This document shows positions 28,117 to 37,069 of a stretch of DNA of 64,000 nt, in pieces. Made by a program: the position numbers and the translations under genes. Within the stretch, counting starts at the first letter, position 1; each line of letters starts with the position of its first letter. Source of the stretch: Roseobacter insulae (GTDB taxonomy: Bacteria; Pseudomonadota; Alphaproteobacteria; Rhodobacterales; Rhodobacteraceae); assembly GCF_019375555.1 (NCBI RefSeq), contig NZ_JAHXDN010000002.1, positions 992,001 through 1,056,000 of the forward strand, read 5' to 3'. The notes below the pieces were generated by a model, which was not told the DNA's origin, ran no database searches, and was given only the letters and a program-made list of their open reading frames with translations.

Positions 28117-28417
28117 GGCAGTCTCCTTTCGAGCAGAATAACGAGTGACAGAAGTTATTAGCAGCTTTGCCTATTTCAGTGGTCGACCCAAGAAGTATAC
28201 ACGTTCAGGTAGAAAGTTTGCAAGACACTGCACAGAAATTAAGCAGATCTTTCGCGATAATTCGTCTCAGGTCGAGTTTTGTCTCACTCTGAAAATCGGG
28301 AACAAACTGTGCGATCAATATAATCGCACATTGCCGGACCGGAATTGTCTAAATCCGGTCAGCCATTGCTCGGGCTGATACAAATGCGGACGCCTCCGAC
28401 AGGCATCTCATTCGCAG
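28117..28417. other. AT-rich intergenic region
   Basis: This 301-base gap is lower in GC than its surroundings. It should hold the promoter of the 69-residue gene and the 3' end of the binding-protein transcript. I see two strong inverted repeats (listed separately) and no convincing gene; a 77-codon frame at 28145-28378 lacks a ribosome site and crosses the hairpins. Confidence 0.6.
28308..28360 (-). terminator. Two consecutive hairpins downstream of the binding-protein gene
   Basis: TGTGCGAT-CAATATA-ATCGCACA (28308-28330) is a perfect 8-bp inverted repeat. GACCGGAATT-GTCT-AAATCCGGTC (28337-28360) is a 10-bp stem with one mismatch. Read on the minus strand they follow the stop of the solute-binding protein gene, and the second is followed by GTTTGTT, so tandem termination is plausible; an operator or small RNA is an alternative. 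Confidence 0.5.
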
Positions 28418-29893
28418 CTATTCGGCCCAGCTGACCGCCGTAAGGTCCGTCGCCTGCGTCGGTGCGTTTGTCCAGATGCCTTGCAGATTCGCCCTCGCCA
28501 CGGAGAGATATGCAAGCTGGAACAGGTAGCCGTTCACGTAGTCGTCGGCGATCATCTGCTGCGCGTCGCCCATCATCCGGCCCCGTATGTCCGGGTCGGT
28601 TGTGCTGTTCAGCTTGGTGATGAGCGCTTGGAAATCCGGGTTGTCATATTGGAAGTAATAGTCCGGATTGGCGTAAATGCCGATGTCCATCGGCTCGGTA
28701 TGGCTGATGATGGTCAGACCGAAATCCTTGCCGCGAAACACCGATTCGAGCCATTGCGCCCATTCGACGTTGTTTATTTTCGCGGTGATGCCGACCTCTG
28801 CCAGCTGTGCCGCGACAATCTCGCCGCCGCGACGGGCATAGGAGGGCGGGGGCAGGTAAAGGGTCGTTTCAAACCCGTCTGCAAGCCCCGCTTCCGCCAG
28901 CAGCGCCCTGGCCTTATCGGGGTTGTACTCCGATTGGCCGGTCAGGTCCCTGTAGGCCGGGTTGTGCGGCGCGAAATGCGTCCCGATGGGGGTGCCGTAG
29001 CCAAACATCGCACCGTCGATAATGGCCTGACGATCGATGGCATGGGCCACGGCCTGCCGGACAAGCGGATTGTCAAAGGGCGGCAGCTTGTTGTTGGTGG
29101 ACAGGATCGTCTCCCCTTCGGTTGATCCGACCAGCACCTGAAAACGCGGATCAGCCTCAAACTGCGGCAGATTTTCGGGCGCGGGGAAGGAGGCAAAATA
29201 GTCTACATCCTCGGCCATCAGCGCCGCAAAGGCCGCGGTCGGGTCCGAGATGAACTTGAAAGTCGCCGCCTCCAGTTTCGCCGGTGTGCCCCAGTAGTCG
29301 GCGTTGCGGACCAGTTCGATCTTGTCGCTTTGCACCCATTCAACGAACTTGAAGGCTCCGGTACCGATGGGCTTCTGCTTGATCGTTTCGATGCTTTCGG
29401 GCGCAACGATCACCGCGTCACCCCATGCAAGGTTAAACAGCATATTGCCGTTCTGTTCGCTCAGGGTGATCCTGACTGTCAGGGGGTCCACAACTTCGAC
29501 GTTCGAAATGGCTGTATAGAGCGCTTTTTGGGCGTTCGCGCTGTCTTCGGCAATAATTCGGTCCAGCGAGAACTTAACGTCCTCGGCATCCATCGTGGTG
29601 CCATCATGGAACATGACCCCCTCCTGCAGAGAGAAGGTATAGGTCAGCCCGTCATCTGATATTTCCCAGCTTTTGGCCAGCCCGGGCACAACTGATCCAT
29701 CAGCCATGAACCGGGTGAGCCCCTCGAAGACGTTTGCGTAGAGGACGGAGTCGATTGCGCCGGCTGCCGCCGATGTCGGGTCGAGGTGCGGAGGTTCGAG
29801 CTGGAGTGCGACTGTGATGTCGGTCTGCGCGGATGCCGTGACACCAAGCGTTGTCAGGATAGCTGCCAGAAAGGTATTTTTGAACGTCGACAT
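28418..29893 (-). CDS. Peptide-type ABC transporter solute-binding protein (family 5)
   Basis: Periplasmic binding protein of 491 residues with a signal peptide (MSTFKNTFLAAILTTLGVTASAQ region, cleavage probably after ASA). It has family-5 motifs such as EPPHLDPTSAAAGAIDSVLY, LQEGVMFHDGTTMDAEDVKFSLDR and AVAHAIDR. The ATG at 29893 follows GGAGG. It probably delivers substrate to the permease/ATPase set at 23200-26569. Confidence 0.93.
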   Translation of the reverse strand: MSTFKNTFLAAILTTLGVTASAQTDITVALQLEPPHLDPTSAAAGAIDSVLYANVFEGLTRFMADGSVVPGLAKSWEISDDGLTYTFSLQEGVMFHDGTTMDAEDVKFSLDRIIAEDSANAQKALYTAISNVEVVDPLTVRITLSEQNGNMLFNLAWGDAVIVAPESIETIKQKPIGTGAFKFVEWVQSDKIELVRNADYWGTPAKLEAATFKFISDPTAAFAALMAEDVDYFASFPAPENLPQFEADPRFQVLVGSTEGETILSTNNKLPPFDNPLVRQAVAHAIDRQAIIDGAMFGYGTPIGTHFAPHNPAYRDLTGQSEYNPDKARALLAEAGLADGFETTLYLPPPSYARRGGEIVAAQLAEVGITAKINNVEWAQWLESVFRGKDFGLTIISHTEPMDIGIYANPDYYFQYDNPDFQALITKLNSTTDPDIRGRMMGDAQQMIADDYVNGYLFQLAYLSVARANLQGIWTNAPTQATDLTAVSWAE

Positions 29894-30056
29894 GTAAATC
29901 CTCCGTCTGCGGACGCGGCACCGGCGCGGTGCCATCTGTCGGGGAAGTGTCACAACAAACCTCGGGGCAATCAAGGGCGGGGATCAAGGTTTGGCATGGA
30001 TTTTCACCGGTTTGGTTGGTATCTGGCTGGCAAACCAGACCAAAGGACCGTGGAAC

Positions 30057-30896
30057 ATGAGCGCCACCGCGAGGAAAAAAGCCCCGATGCCCACCGACAT
30101 CAAGGCGCGCAAAGGCGGGGCGCCACTGGTCAGTCTGACAGCCTACACCACACCGATGGCACAGATGATGGATGCGCATTGTGACTTCGTGCTTGTGGGG
30201 GACAGCGTGGGAATGGTGTTGCACGGTCTGCCCTCGACCCTCGAAGTGACGATGGACATGATGATCCTGCACGGGCAGGCGGTGGCGCGCGGCCTGCAAC
30301 AGGCCATGATGGTCATCGACATGCCGTTTGGCAGTTACGAGCAGGGGCCAGCACAGGCCTTTGAGAACGCCGCGCGCCTGATGCGCGAGACCAGCGCCGG
30401 TGCCGTCAAGCTTGAAGGTGGTCAGCACATGGCGCCGACAATCGACTTTCTTGTCAGGCGCGGGATTCCGGTGATGGCGCACGTGGGGCTGACGCCGCAA
30501 TCGATCAACACGCTGGGGGGGTACACGGTTCAGGGCCGCGGCGCGCAGGCGGATATTCTGATGCAGGATGCGACCGCCGTGACCGCGGCGGGAGCCTTTG
30601 CCATAGTGCTTGAAAAAGTGCCGCAGGGCCTGGCCGACAGGATCACGGCACAGATCGATATCCCGACCATTGGCATCGGGGCATCGGCCGGATGTGACGG
30701 GCAGATTCTGGTGGTCGATGACATGCTTGGCCTGTTCACCGCATTCAAAGCCAAATTTGTGAAACGCTATGCCGATCTTGGCGCGGCAGGTACCGAGGCT
30801 GTTGCGGCCTATGCCGAGGACGTGCGCGCCCGGCGGTTTCCGGGGCCAGAGCATGTTTTCGCGGATGAGGCACCCGCGCGCAAAGCGACCAAATGA
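30057..30896 (+). CDS. panB: 3-methyl-2-oxobutanoate hydroxymethyltransferase PanB
   Basis: First step of pantothenate synthesis: ketoisovalerate plus methylene-THF to ketopantoate. The 279 residues include [30 protein letters not shown] with the Mg-binding Asp, VKLEGG, and [17 protein letters not shown] 30057 with AAAGGA ten bases upstream is preferred over an open frame beginning at 29991. It overlaps panC (ATGA). Confidence 0.96.
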   Translation: MSATARKKAPMPTDIKARKGGAPLVSLTAYTTPMAQMMDAHCDFVLVGDSVGMVLHGLPSTLEVTMDMMILHGQAVARGLQQAMMVIDMPFGSYEQGPAQAFENAARLMRETSAGAVKLEGGQHMAPTIDFLVRRGIPVMAHVGLTPQSINTLGGYTVQGRGAQADILMQDATAVTAAGAFAIVLEKVPQGLADRITAQIDIPTIGIGASAGCDGQILVVDDMLGLFTAFKAKFVKRYADLGAAGTEAVAAYAEDVRARRFPGPEHVFADEAPARKATK

Positions 30897-31747
30897 CCGC
30901 GCCCTTTGTGCGCACACTCGCGGAACTGCGCAGGGCAACACGCGACTGGCACCGCTCGGATGACACCATTGGGGTCGTCCCGACCATGGGCGCGCTGCAC
31001 GACGGGCACCTAAGCCTTGTGGCCGCCGCCAAGGCCGCGTGTGATCGTGTGATCGTCACAATCTTTGTGAACCCCCGGCAGTTCAACCAGGTTTCGGATC
31101 TCGACAATTACCCGCGCACCGAAACCGAAGACGCGCGCAAGCTGGCGCGGTTCGAGGTCGATGCGATCTATGTGCCTGACGTGTCGCAAATCTATCCCGA
31201 TGGGTTTGCCACGAACGTGTCGGTAGGGGCGATGACCGACGTGCTCTGCGGTGCGCACCGGCCGGGGCATTTTGACGGTGTCGCGACCGTGGTCACCAAG
31301 CTTTTCACGCAGACATCGGCAGACAAGGCATTCTTCGGCGAGAAGGATTTCCAGCAACTGATGGTCGTGCGCCGGGTGGCGCGTGATCTGGATCTTCCTG
31401 TCGATGTTGTCGGATGCCCGACAATCCGCGAGGAGGACGGGCTGGCGATGTCGTCGCGCAACCTGCTGCTTTCGGACCGCGCGCGGATCAAGGCGCAGCG
31501 CCTGCACGAGATCATGCAGCAGGTCGCCGACAGCCTGCGGCAAGGCGCGGAGTTTTCAGCTTTGCAGGCGGAGGCAATGGCGTCGCTGGACGCGGCGGGC
31601 TTCACCGATATCGACTATTTCGAACTGCGCTCCTGTGCAACGCTGTCCCTGCTGGAGCGTCCGACGGAACCGGCCCGGCTCTTTGCCGCGGCGTGGCTGG
31701 CCGGGGTGCGCCTGATCGACAATATCGATATCCCGGTCTCGGGTTAG
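30893..31747 (+). CDS. panC: Pantothenate synthetase PanC
   Basis: Condenses pantoate and beta-alanine with ATP. The 284 residues carry the nucleotidyltransferase HxGH-like motif in [19 protein letters not shown], and GEKDFQQL. It is coupled to panB by an ATGA overlap. Its stop overlaps the stop of the convergent M20 gene by four bases. Confidence 0.96.
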   Translation: MTAPFVRTLAELRRATRDWHRSDDTIGVVPTMGALHDGHLSLVAAAKAACDRVIVTIFVNPRQFNQVSDLDNYPRTETEDARKLARFEVDAIYVPDVSQIYPDGFATNVSVGAMTDVLCGAHRPGHFDGVATVVTKLFTQTSADKAFFGEKDFQQLMVVRRVARDLDLPVDVVGCPTIREEDGLAMSSRNLLLSDRARIKAQRLHEIMQQVADSLRQGAEFSALQAEAMASLDAAGFTDIDYFELRSCATLSLLERPTEPARLFAAAWLAGVRLIDNIDIPVSG

Positions 31748-33024
31748 CCCTGCTCGGTCAACAGTGTCACAAGAGTGCGGCCCATCACCTGCGCGCTGTC
31801 CATCATGTCGTCGATGCCCACGTATTCATCCGGTTTATGCGCCAGTTCCAGAATGCCGGGCCCATAGGCGATGCAATTCTTCAGCCTGCCGATCCGGTCG
31901 ATGTGCTTTTGGTCGTAAGTACCGGGCGAGGCGACATATTCCGGCGTTTTGCCCATCACATCCTCGATCGCGCGGGCGACCGTCTGCACAATCGGTGCAT
32001 CGCGGTCGGTCATGGACGGCAGAACGCTGTTCAGCTCGGTCAGCTCGTAGTCGAAATCGGCGCGTGACGCTTTCAGCTCTTCCAACAGCGCCGTGACTTC
32101 GTCTCGTACCTGCTCCAGCGGCTCTTCGACAAGAAATCGGCGATCAATCACAATGCGGCAGCTGTCGGGCACACAATGTGCCGGCAGGCCGGTGAAGTCT
32201 TCGGCCTGTTCCGGCTGACCGCCGTGGATGGAGTTGATGTTCATCGTGGATTGACGCGCGCCTTCGGGCACCACGGGCATATCCGTGTGCCGCGCTGCCA
32301 TCGCCGGGAAGAGTTTGTCTTCGAACGCGCCGATAACAGCGCCCATGTGACGCACCGCGCAATCGCCGAGAAAAGGCATGGAGCCATGGGCGATTTCACC
32401 CTTGGTTTCAATCTCCGCCCACCATCCGCCCCGGTGACCCAAACAGATGCGATCCTTGTTCAGCGGTTCGGGAATGATGACATGCTGGACCCGCTCGGGA
32501 TTGAAATATCCCTGCTCGGCCAGATAGGCGACACCGCCATAGCCACCTGATTCCTCGTCCGCGGTTCCCGAGATTTCAATGGCGCCGGTAAAATCGCCAT
32601 GGGATTCGATAAAGGCCTCGACCGCGATGATAGAGGCGGCAAGCCCGCCCTTCATGTCGCAGGCCCCACGCCCGTAGATCTTCCCGTCCTGCTCGACGGC
32701 CCCGAACGGGTCCACTGTCCAGCCGCGGCCAACTTCGACGACGTCCGTGTGGCTGTTGAAGTGCACGCAGTCACCGGGCGCCCGGCCTTCTCTCCGGGCG
32801 ACGATGTTCCAGCGTGGGTACTTATCGCTGTCGCCCGGGGTGCCGAAAGCCCGGATCAGCCGGGTTTCAAAACCATGCGCCGACAGCCGCTTGTCCAGAT
32901 ACTCGCAGATGTCGCGGTAGTTTTCACCCGGCGGGTTGAGCGTCGGGATGCGGATCAGGTCGCAGGTAAGGGCGACAAGGTCATCGCGCTTGGCATCAAT
33001 GGCGGTTCGAAGCAAGGTCGTCAT
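31744..33024 (-). CDS. M20-family deacylase (ArgE/DapE-like)
   Basis: 426-residue metallohydrolase of the acetylornithine deacetylase / succinyl-diaminopimelate desuccinylase group. Metal ligands and catalytic residues are visible: SHTDVV, GRGACDMKGG and TADEESGG, with a lid domain between. It follows the class-V aminotransferase-like gene by 66 bases on the same strand. The exact substrate (an N-acyl amino acid) is not determined by sequence alone. Confidence 0.88.
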   Translation of the reverse strand: MTTLLRTAIDAKRDDLVALTCDLIRIPTLNPPGENYRDICEYLDKRLSAHGFETRLIRAFGTPGDSDKYPRWNIVARREGRAPGDCVHFNSHTDVVEVGRGWTVDPFGAVEQDGKIYGRGACDMKGGLAASIIAVEAFIESHGDFTGAIEISGTADEESGGYGGVAYLAEQGYFNPERVQHVIIPEPLNKDRICLGHRGGWWAEIETKGEIAHGSMPFLGDCAVRHMGAVIGAFEDKLFPAMAARHTDMPVVPEGARQSTMNINSIHGGQPEQAEDFTGLPAHCVPDSCRIVIDRRFLVEEPLEQVRDEVTALLEELKASRADFDYELTELNSVLPSMTDRDAPIVQTVARAIEDVMGKTPEYVASPGTYDQKHIDRIGRLKNCIAYGPGILELAHKPDEYVGIDDMMDSAQVMGRTLVTLLTEQG

Positions 33025-33090
33025 GGCACCAGTGTTGAAGCAGATGCGCAGAATGGCAATGCCGCCCCACGCATTCAGCGCAATTATATG

Positions 33091-34344
33091 TCAGGCAGCA
33101 ATTTCCTTCATGGCCGCGAGGAACACGCCGACCTCCTCAAGGCTGTTATAGTGGCATAAGGAAACGCGCACGGCCGATCCTAGGCCCAGTGGTGTCAGAA
33201 TGTTCCCGGAGTAGTGATCTGCCTTGCGAATATGTGTGCGAATGCACTGTGCGTTCAGCCTTGACACGATGTCAGCGGCGGCGATGTGCTCCAGCGCGAA
33301 ACAAACCAAACCCTCGCGCGCCGGATTGTCGGCGCCACCCAGAATGGTCACACCCGGCAGCTCCGCTAGACCGGGCAGGTTGCCTGTGCCGTACAACATC
33401 GCCTGGGCAAGTTCCTGTTCATGGGCGTGGATTGCGGCGCCAGCGGCTTCGATACGGGCGCGGGGGTCCGGGCTGTCGCTGTGGTGCGTGCCAAGCCAGT
33501 CAAGGTAATTCACCACATCGGAAAAGGTCGCATAAGCGCCGGTGTCGCGTGTGCCCATTTCCCAATTGGCGCGGGGTCCGTCTGTCAATTGCTCCAACGG
33601 CAGGTCCGTCATGCGTTCAGAGACCCAGGCCACACCATAGCCATGACGCGAAAACACCTTGTAGGGTGACACGACGTAGCCATCGATATCATAGGCACCA
33701 ATGTCGATGTGCCCATGACTTGCGTGCTGGATTCCGTCGACGAAAATGTAGGCGTCGGGCGCTACCAGTCTGATGGCGGCGGAAATTGCGGCCACATCGT
33801 TCGCGATGCCGGAAACGGGGGAGGTATGCAGGATCGTGGCAACGCGCACATCCGGTGACATCCGGGCCGCATAGGCCTCCGCGCTGACAGAACCTGCCGC
33901 ATTATCATGCGGGACGCAGATATACTCCTTGCCCGCCATCGCGGCCCAGTGTGTGGCGGCAGAGCGCGAGGCGGGATGCTCCACCGTGGAACCGATGACC
34001 GCGCCGACCGGATCGGACCCCATAACCGCCGTCCGGATCAATCTGAACGTCAGTTCCGTGCCGCTTTCCCCTACAAAGAACTGGCCGCCGTCGGGGTTGA
34101 AGAAGGTGGCCATATCCTTTTTCGCGCGGTTTATCAGGTCAACCAGTGCATTGGCGGCGGGGTTGTCGCGCCCCTGATTATCCGGGATTGCGGCAAACAT
34201 CGCCGAGGTTTCGACCACGGATTTCAGGGTCAGGGCACCACCAGCGTTTTCGAAAAAGATACGCGGCCCCTGAAACGGGCAGCTTTCCACATGAGCAAAC
34301 CGGGCGCGGATATCTGACATCTGGTCAGACGAAAAGGCTGGCAT
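33091..34344 (-). CDS. Class-V aminotransferase-fold (cysteine-desulfurase-like) PLP protein
   Basis: 417-residue fold-type-I PLP enzyme. The Schiff-base lysine is probably K229 (SPYKVFSRHG), with D203 and H207 in VDGIQHASHG binding the cofactor. It belongs to the cysteine-desulfurase-like group of unsettled function, not to the NifS/IscS housekeeping enzymes. The ATG at 34344 is preferred over a TTG at 34389, which lies within the stress promoter region of the divergent gene. Confidence 0.85.
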   Translation of the reverse strand: MPAFSSDQMSDIRARFAHVESCPFQGPRIFFENAGGALTLKSVVETSAMFAAIPDNQGRDNPAANALVDLINRAKKDMATFFNPDGGQFFVGESGTELTFRLIRTAVMGSDPVGAVIGSTVEHPASRSAATHWAAMAGKEYICVPHDNAAGSVSAEAYAARMSPDVRVATILHTSPVSGIANDVAAISAAIRLVAPDAYIFVDGIQHASHGHIDIGAYDIDGYVVSPYKVFSRHGYGVAWVSERMTDLPLEQLTDGPRANWEMGTRDTGAYATFSDVVNYLDWLGTHHSDSPDPRARIEAAGAAIHAHEQELAQAMLYGTGNLPGLAELPGVTILGGADNPAREGLVCFALEHIAAADIVSRLNAQCIRTHIRKADHYSGNILTPLGLGSAVRVSLCHYNSLEEVGVFLAAMKEIAA

Positions 34345-34370
34345 ATGTGTTCCATTCGTAAAATGATCTC

Positions 34371-34396
34371 GGAACCCATTCAGGCGCAACCGGGTT
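34371..34396 (+). promoter_or_regulatory. Candidate sigma-EcfG promoter (FNT-family gene)
   Basis: GGAAC (34371-34375), 17 bases, GGTT (34393-34396). This fits GGAAC-N16/17-cGTT, the general stress response promoter of Alphaproteobacteria, with one change in the -10 box. It ends 45 bases before the start codon at 34442. Confidence 0.65.
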
Positions 34397-34441
34397 GAGT
34401 GTCAAGCTGCGTCGGCATTCGGGATGTTTTCTGGAGGAACT

Positions 34442-35278
34442 ATGAACAAGACCACTTCGATACAAGAAGAGCAAAAGGAAGAAGCCTCCGTTCAGGAAGC
34501 TACCGCTCTGGCACCGAAACTGATCTACGAGGTGATCCGGCGTGAAGGCGAGGAGGAGATGGCCCGCCCCAAACGATCGCTGATCTGGTCGGGCATCGCG
34601 GCGGGCGTGATGATCAGCCTCTCGGTATTGGGAGAGGCGATTTTCAGGACCTATCTGCCCCCGAGTAATAGCAGTTATCTCATTGAAAATCTTGGCTATT
34701 CTCTTGGATTTCTAGCCGTCATCATGGGCCGTATGCAGCTTTTTACCGAAAACACGATCACCACGGTTCTGCCGGTGATGGTGGAGCGTACGTGGTACGC
34801 TTTCGGCTGCATGATGCGCCTCTGGGCAATTGTCATGACCGCAAACGTGATAGGCGCCTTCGCCGTGGCGGCCCTTTTCGTGTTCACACCGGCGATTGCG
34901 CCCGAGGTGATGGTCGCCGTTGTTGACCTGTCCCACCACGCGACGGGCATGGGTGCTAATGCTTCCTTCTGGCGCGCCATCCCGGCAGGAGTGATCGTGG
35001 CCCTTATCGTCTGGATGCTGCCGCAGGCTGATAGTGCAAAGTTCCTTCTTATTCTGGTTTTCACTTGGTTGATCGCAGCCGGTGATTTTACTCACATCGT
35101 GGCAGGCTCTGTCGAAATGGCGGTCTTGGTATGGATGGGAGATATCACCGCCACCGGTGCGATTGGTGGCTTCTTCCTGCCCGTTCTCGCCGGCAATATC
35201 ATAGGCGGCACAGCGATCTTCACACTGATGGCATGGGGTCAGGTCCGCGACGAGCTGCCTGAAAAACAACGGGGGTAG
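34442..35278 (+). CDS. Formate/nitrite transporter (FNT) family membrane protein, YfdC-like
   Basis: 278-residue inner-membrane protein with about six helices after a charged 40-residue N-terminal tail (EEQKEEASVQEA). The helices show FNT patterns such as LGYSLGFLAVIMGRMQLFTENT and AGDFTHIVAGSVEM. The YfdC-like branch is common in stress regulons and its substrate is not established. GGAGG lies just before the ATG at 34442, and a sigma-EcfG-like promoter lies further up. Confidence 0.88.
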   Translation: MNKTTSIQEEQKEEASVQEATALAPKLIYEVIRREGEEEMARPKRSLIWSGIAAGVMISLSVLGEAIFRTYLPPSNSSYLIENLGYSLGFLAVIMGRMQLFTENTITTVLPVMVERTWYAFGCMMRLWAIVMTANVIGAFAVAALFVFTPAIAPEVMVAVVDLSHHATGMGANASFWRAIPAGVIVALIVWMLPQADSAKFLLILVFTWLIAAGDFTHIVAGSVEMAVLVWMGDITATGAIGGFFLPVLAGNIIGGTAIFTLMAWGQVRDELPEKQRG

Positions 35279-35279
35279 T

Positions 35280-35305
35280 GGAACAAATGGCGGGGCAACC
35301 GCGTT
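35280..35305 (+). promoter_or_regulatory. Candidate sigma-EcfG promoter (PLDc_N/YihY pair)
   Basis: GGAAC (35280-35284), 17 bases, CGTT (35302-35305): an exact match to the general stress consensus. It is placed 30 bases before the ATG at 35336. Confidence 0.82.
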
Positions 35306-35335
35306 CGCTCCCTGACACAGAAAAAGGAGTTCATC

Positions 35336-35527
35336 ATGTTTGAGTATGCGGGAATCGGGGGCTTGATCGTACTGGCCCTGAATATCTGGGCCATTGTTTC
35401 GATTGCAGGCGCCAGCGTGACCACGGGTAAGAAGGTCCTGTGGATTCTGCTCGTACTTGTGCTGCCCATCGTGGGCTTCGTGATCTGGTTGCTGATCGGG
35501 CCACGATCCTCGAAAGCGGCCGTATGA
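35336..35527 (+). CDS. Small membrane protein with PLDc_N domain (63 residues)
   Basis: Two short hydrophobic helices (about 8-28 and 34-54) ending LPIVGFVIWLLIGPRSSK, the pattern of the phospholipase-D-nuclease N-terminal (PLDc_N) domain occurring alone. AAGGAG lies upstream. Seventeen bases separate it from the YihY-family gene, so the two share the stress promoter. Function unknown; probably cell-envelope related. Confidence 0.85.
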   Translation: MFEYAGIGGLIVLALNIWAIVSIAGASVTTGKKVLWILLVLVLPIVGFVIWLLIGPRSSKAAV

Positions 35528-35544
35528 TATGGTAGGAAAGGTCT

Positions 35545-36432
35545 ATGAACTTTTCCGCTGTTAAATCGATCGGCATCGCAACATTTGCGCATATTTCGCG
35601 TAACAACCTCGGCCTGATTGCGGCCGGGGTTGCTTTTTATTCCATGCTCTCCGTTTTCCCGGCACTGGCCGCGCTGATCGCTGTTCTGAGCCTGATTGCC
35701 AACCCTTCGGTCGTGATTGTGCAGCTGGAGGAGGTGCGGGGCCTGATGCCGGACGCGGTTTACAACATTCTCAATACCCAGATCGTCGGTCTTGTCAGTA
35801 CCAGTTCGGATACTCTGGGCTGGGCAGGGGCGGTATCGCTGGGTGTGGCGTTATGGTCTGCCCGGGCCGGTGTCGGCTCGATGATGCACGGGCTTAACCT
35901 GGTGTATGACAAGAAGGGGAGGGCGACGCTCAAACACTATCTGCGCGCCCTGATCCTCACGGTCTGTCTGCTGGGCGTGGGCGTCGTGTCTCTGGTGACC
36001 GTGGTGGTTGCGCCCATCGCGTTGTCGTTTATCCCCTTGGGTGGCATTACCAGCATCATCATCGAGTTCCTGCGCTGGAGCGTTGCAATCGTGGTGATAT
36101 TCGCAGGTATTGGCTTGCTCTACCGGTTTGGACCCAATCGCAAGGGCATCAGGATCGGTTGGCTGACCCCGGGCGCCGTGATGGCCGGAACCTCGTGGGC
36201 CGTCCTCTCCATCGCCTTTTCGTATTACGTGGCGCATTTCGGGAATTATAACGAAGTCTACGGATCCATCGGCGCGGTCATCGCGATGTTGATCTGGCTG
36301 TGGATCAGCGCGTTTCTCGTTTTGCTGGGGGCAGCACTGAACGCGGAAATCGAAAAGCAGCGCGCCGCAGAGCCTGCGCGCCAGCCCGACCCGGTGATCA
36401 CCGATGTGCAGACTGCGGAGGTGGCGGAGTAA
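35545..36432 (+). CDS. YihY/BrkB family inner-membrane protein
   Basis: 295 residues with about six helices. It carries family marks AAGVAFYSMLSVFPALAALIAV, GSMMHGLNLVYD and YGSIGAVIAMLIWLWISAFLVLLGAALNAEIE, and a hydrophilic C-terminal tail. The family is not an RNase as once named; its role in the envelope is unclear. Co-transcription with the PLDc_N gene under a sigma-EcfG-type promoter is inferred. Confidence 0.9.
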   Translation: MNFSAVKSIGIATFAHISRNNLGLIAAGVAFYSMLSVFPALAALIAVLSLIANPSVVIVQLEEVRGLMPDAVYNILNTQIVGLVSTSSDTLGWAGAVSLGVALWSARAGVGSMMHGLNLVYDKKGRATLKHYLRALILTVCLLGVGVVSLVTVVVAPIALSFIPLGGITSIIIEFLRWSVAIVVIFAGIGLLYRFGPNRKGIRIGWLTPGAVMAGTSWAVLSIAFSYYVAHFGNYNEVYGSIGAVIAMLIWLWISAFLVLLGAALNAEIEKQRAAEPARQPDPVITDVQTAEVAE

Positions 36433-36465
36433 CTGCGGCAGACCGTCACGCCCCCGGTGACATAT

Positions 36466-36491
36466 GGAACATATGCGGGGCCTCTGCTGTT
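36466..36491 (+). promoter_or_regulatory. Candidate sigma-EcfG promoter (dps)
   Basis: GGAAC (36466-36470), 17 bases, TGTT (36488-36491), one mismatch in the -10 box. It lies 32 bases before the dps start. CATATG occurs on both sides of the -35 box. Confidence 0.65.
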
Positions 36492-36523
36492 TCTCCTACA
36501 GCTGAATAAATAGGAGAGATATC

Positions 36524-37021
36524 ATGACAAGCGCTTTAAATGTCGTCCCCGAAACAAGTGACATCAGTACCGGCGTCAAGGATGCCGAAGCGATGGCAAA
36601 GGGCTTGGAGAACGCGCTGGCGGATACCTACCGCCTGATCTTCAAGACACATGCCGCTCACTGGAATGTTGAGGGTCCCTTGTTCTTCTCGGTGCACAAC
36701 CTGACCGAAGAGCAATACGAGAACCTGTTCGAAGCGGCTGACGAGATTGCCGAGCGCATCCGCGCGCTGGGTCAACTGGCCCCGTCGACACTGTCGTCCA
36801 TCGTCGCCAATTCCGTGGTTCAGGATGAAGAAGCGCCCGCCTCCACGGGCGAGATGTGCGAAGACCTGGCGGCAGATCACGAGCGCGTTGCTCACCGACT
36901 GCACGCTCTGATCAAACTGTCAGGTGAACACGGCGACCCGGTGACCGAAGATCTGGCGACAGGGCGCGCCGCCTTCCACGAAAAAGCGGCATGGATGCTG
37001 CGATCAATTGCCAAATCCTGA
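36524..37021 (+). CDS. dps: Dps-family DNA-protection ferritin
   Basis: 165-residue miniferritin that binds DNA and oxidises iron with peroxide, protecting cells in stress and stationary phase. The ferroxidase signature is present: HWNVEGPLFFSVHNLTEEQYENLFEAADEIAERIR-type helix with conserved His, Asp and Glu. TAGGAGAG lies seven bases upstream. It neighbours phyR and has a stress-type promoter and a strong terminator. Confidence 0.93.
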   Translation: MTSALNVVPETSDISTGVKDAEAMAKGLENALADTYRLIFKTHAAHWNVEGPLFFSVHNLTEEQYENLFEAADEIAERIRALGQLAPSTLSSIVANSVVQDEEAPASTGEMCEDLAADHERVAHRLHALIKLSGEHGDPVTEDLATGRAAFHEKAAWMLRSIAKS

Positions 37022-37030
37022 TGGCAAGAC

Positions 37031-37057
37031 AAACCCCGCCGATCCGGCGGGGTTTTT
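37031..37057 (+). terminator. Intrinsic terminator after dps
   Basis: AAACCCCGCC-GATCC-GGCGGGGTTT followed by TT: a perfect 10-bp stem with U-tract, starting ten bases after the dps stop. It lies between convergent dps and phyR and could serve both. Confidence 0.9.
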
Positions 37058-37069
37058 CGTTCTGCAGCA

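Noticed and set aside
28145-28378. 77-codon plus-strand frame in the AT-rich gap
   Set aside because: No ribosome site, runs through both hairpins, amino-acid mix not protein-like; kept as intergenic.
33091-34344. Assignment as NifS/IscS cysteine desulfurase
   Set aside because: Fold and PLP motif fit class V, but the sequence lacks the surrounding Fe-S assembly genes and the usual active-site Cys loop could not be identified.
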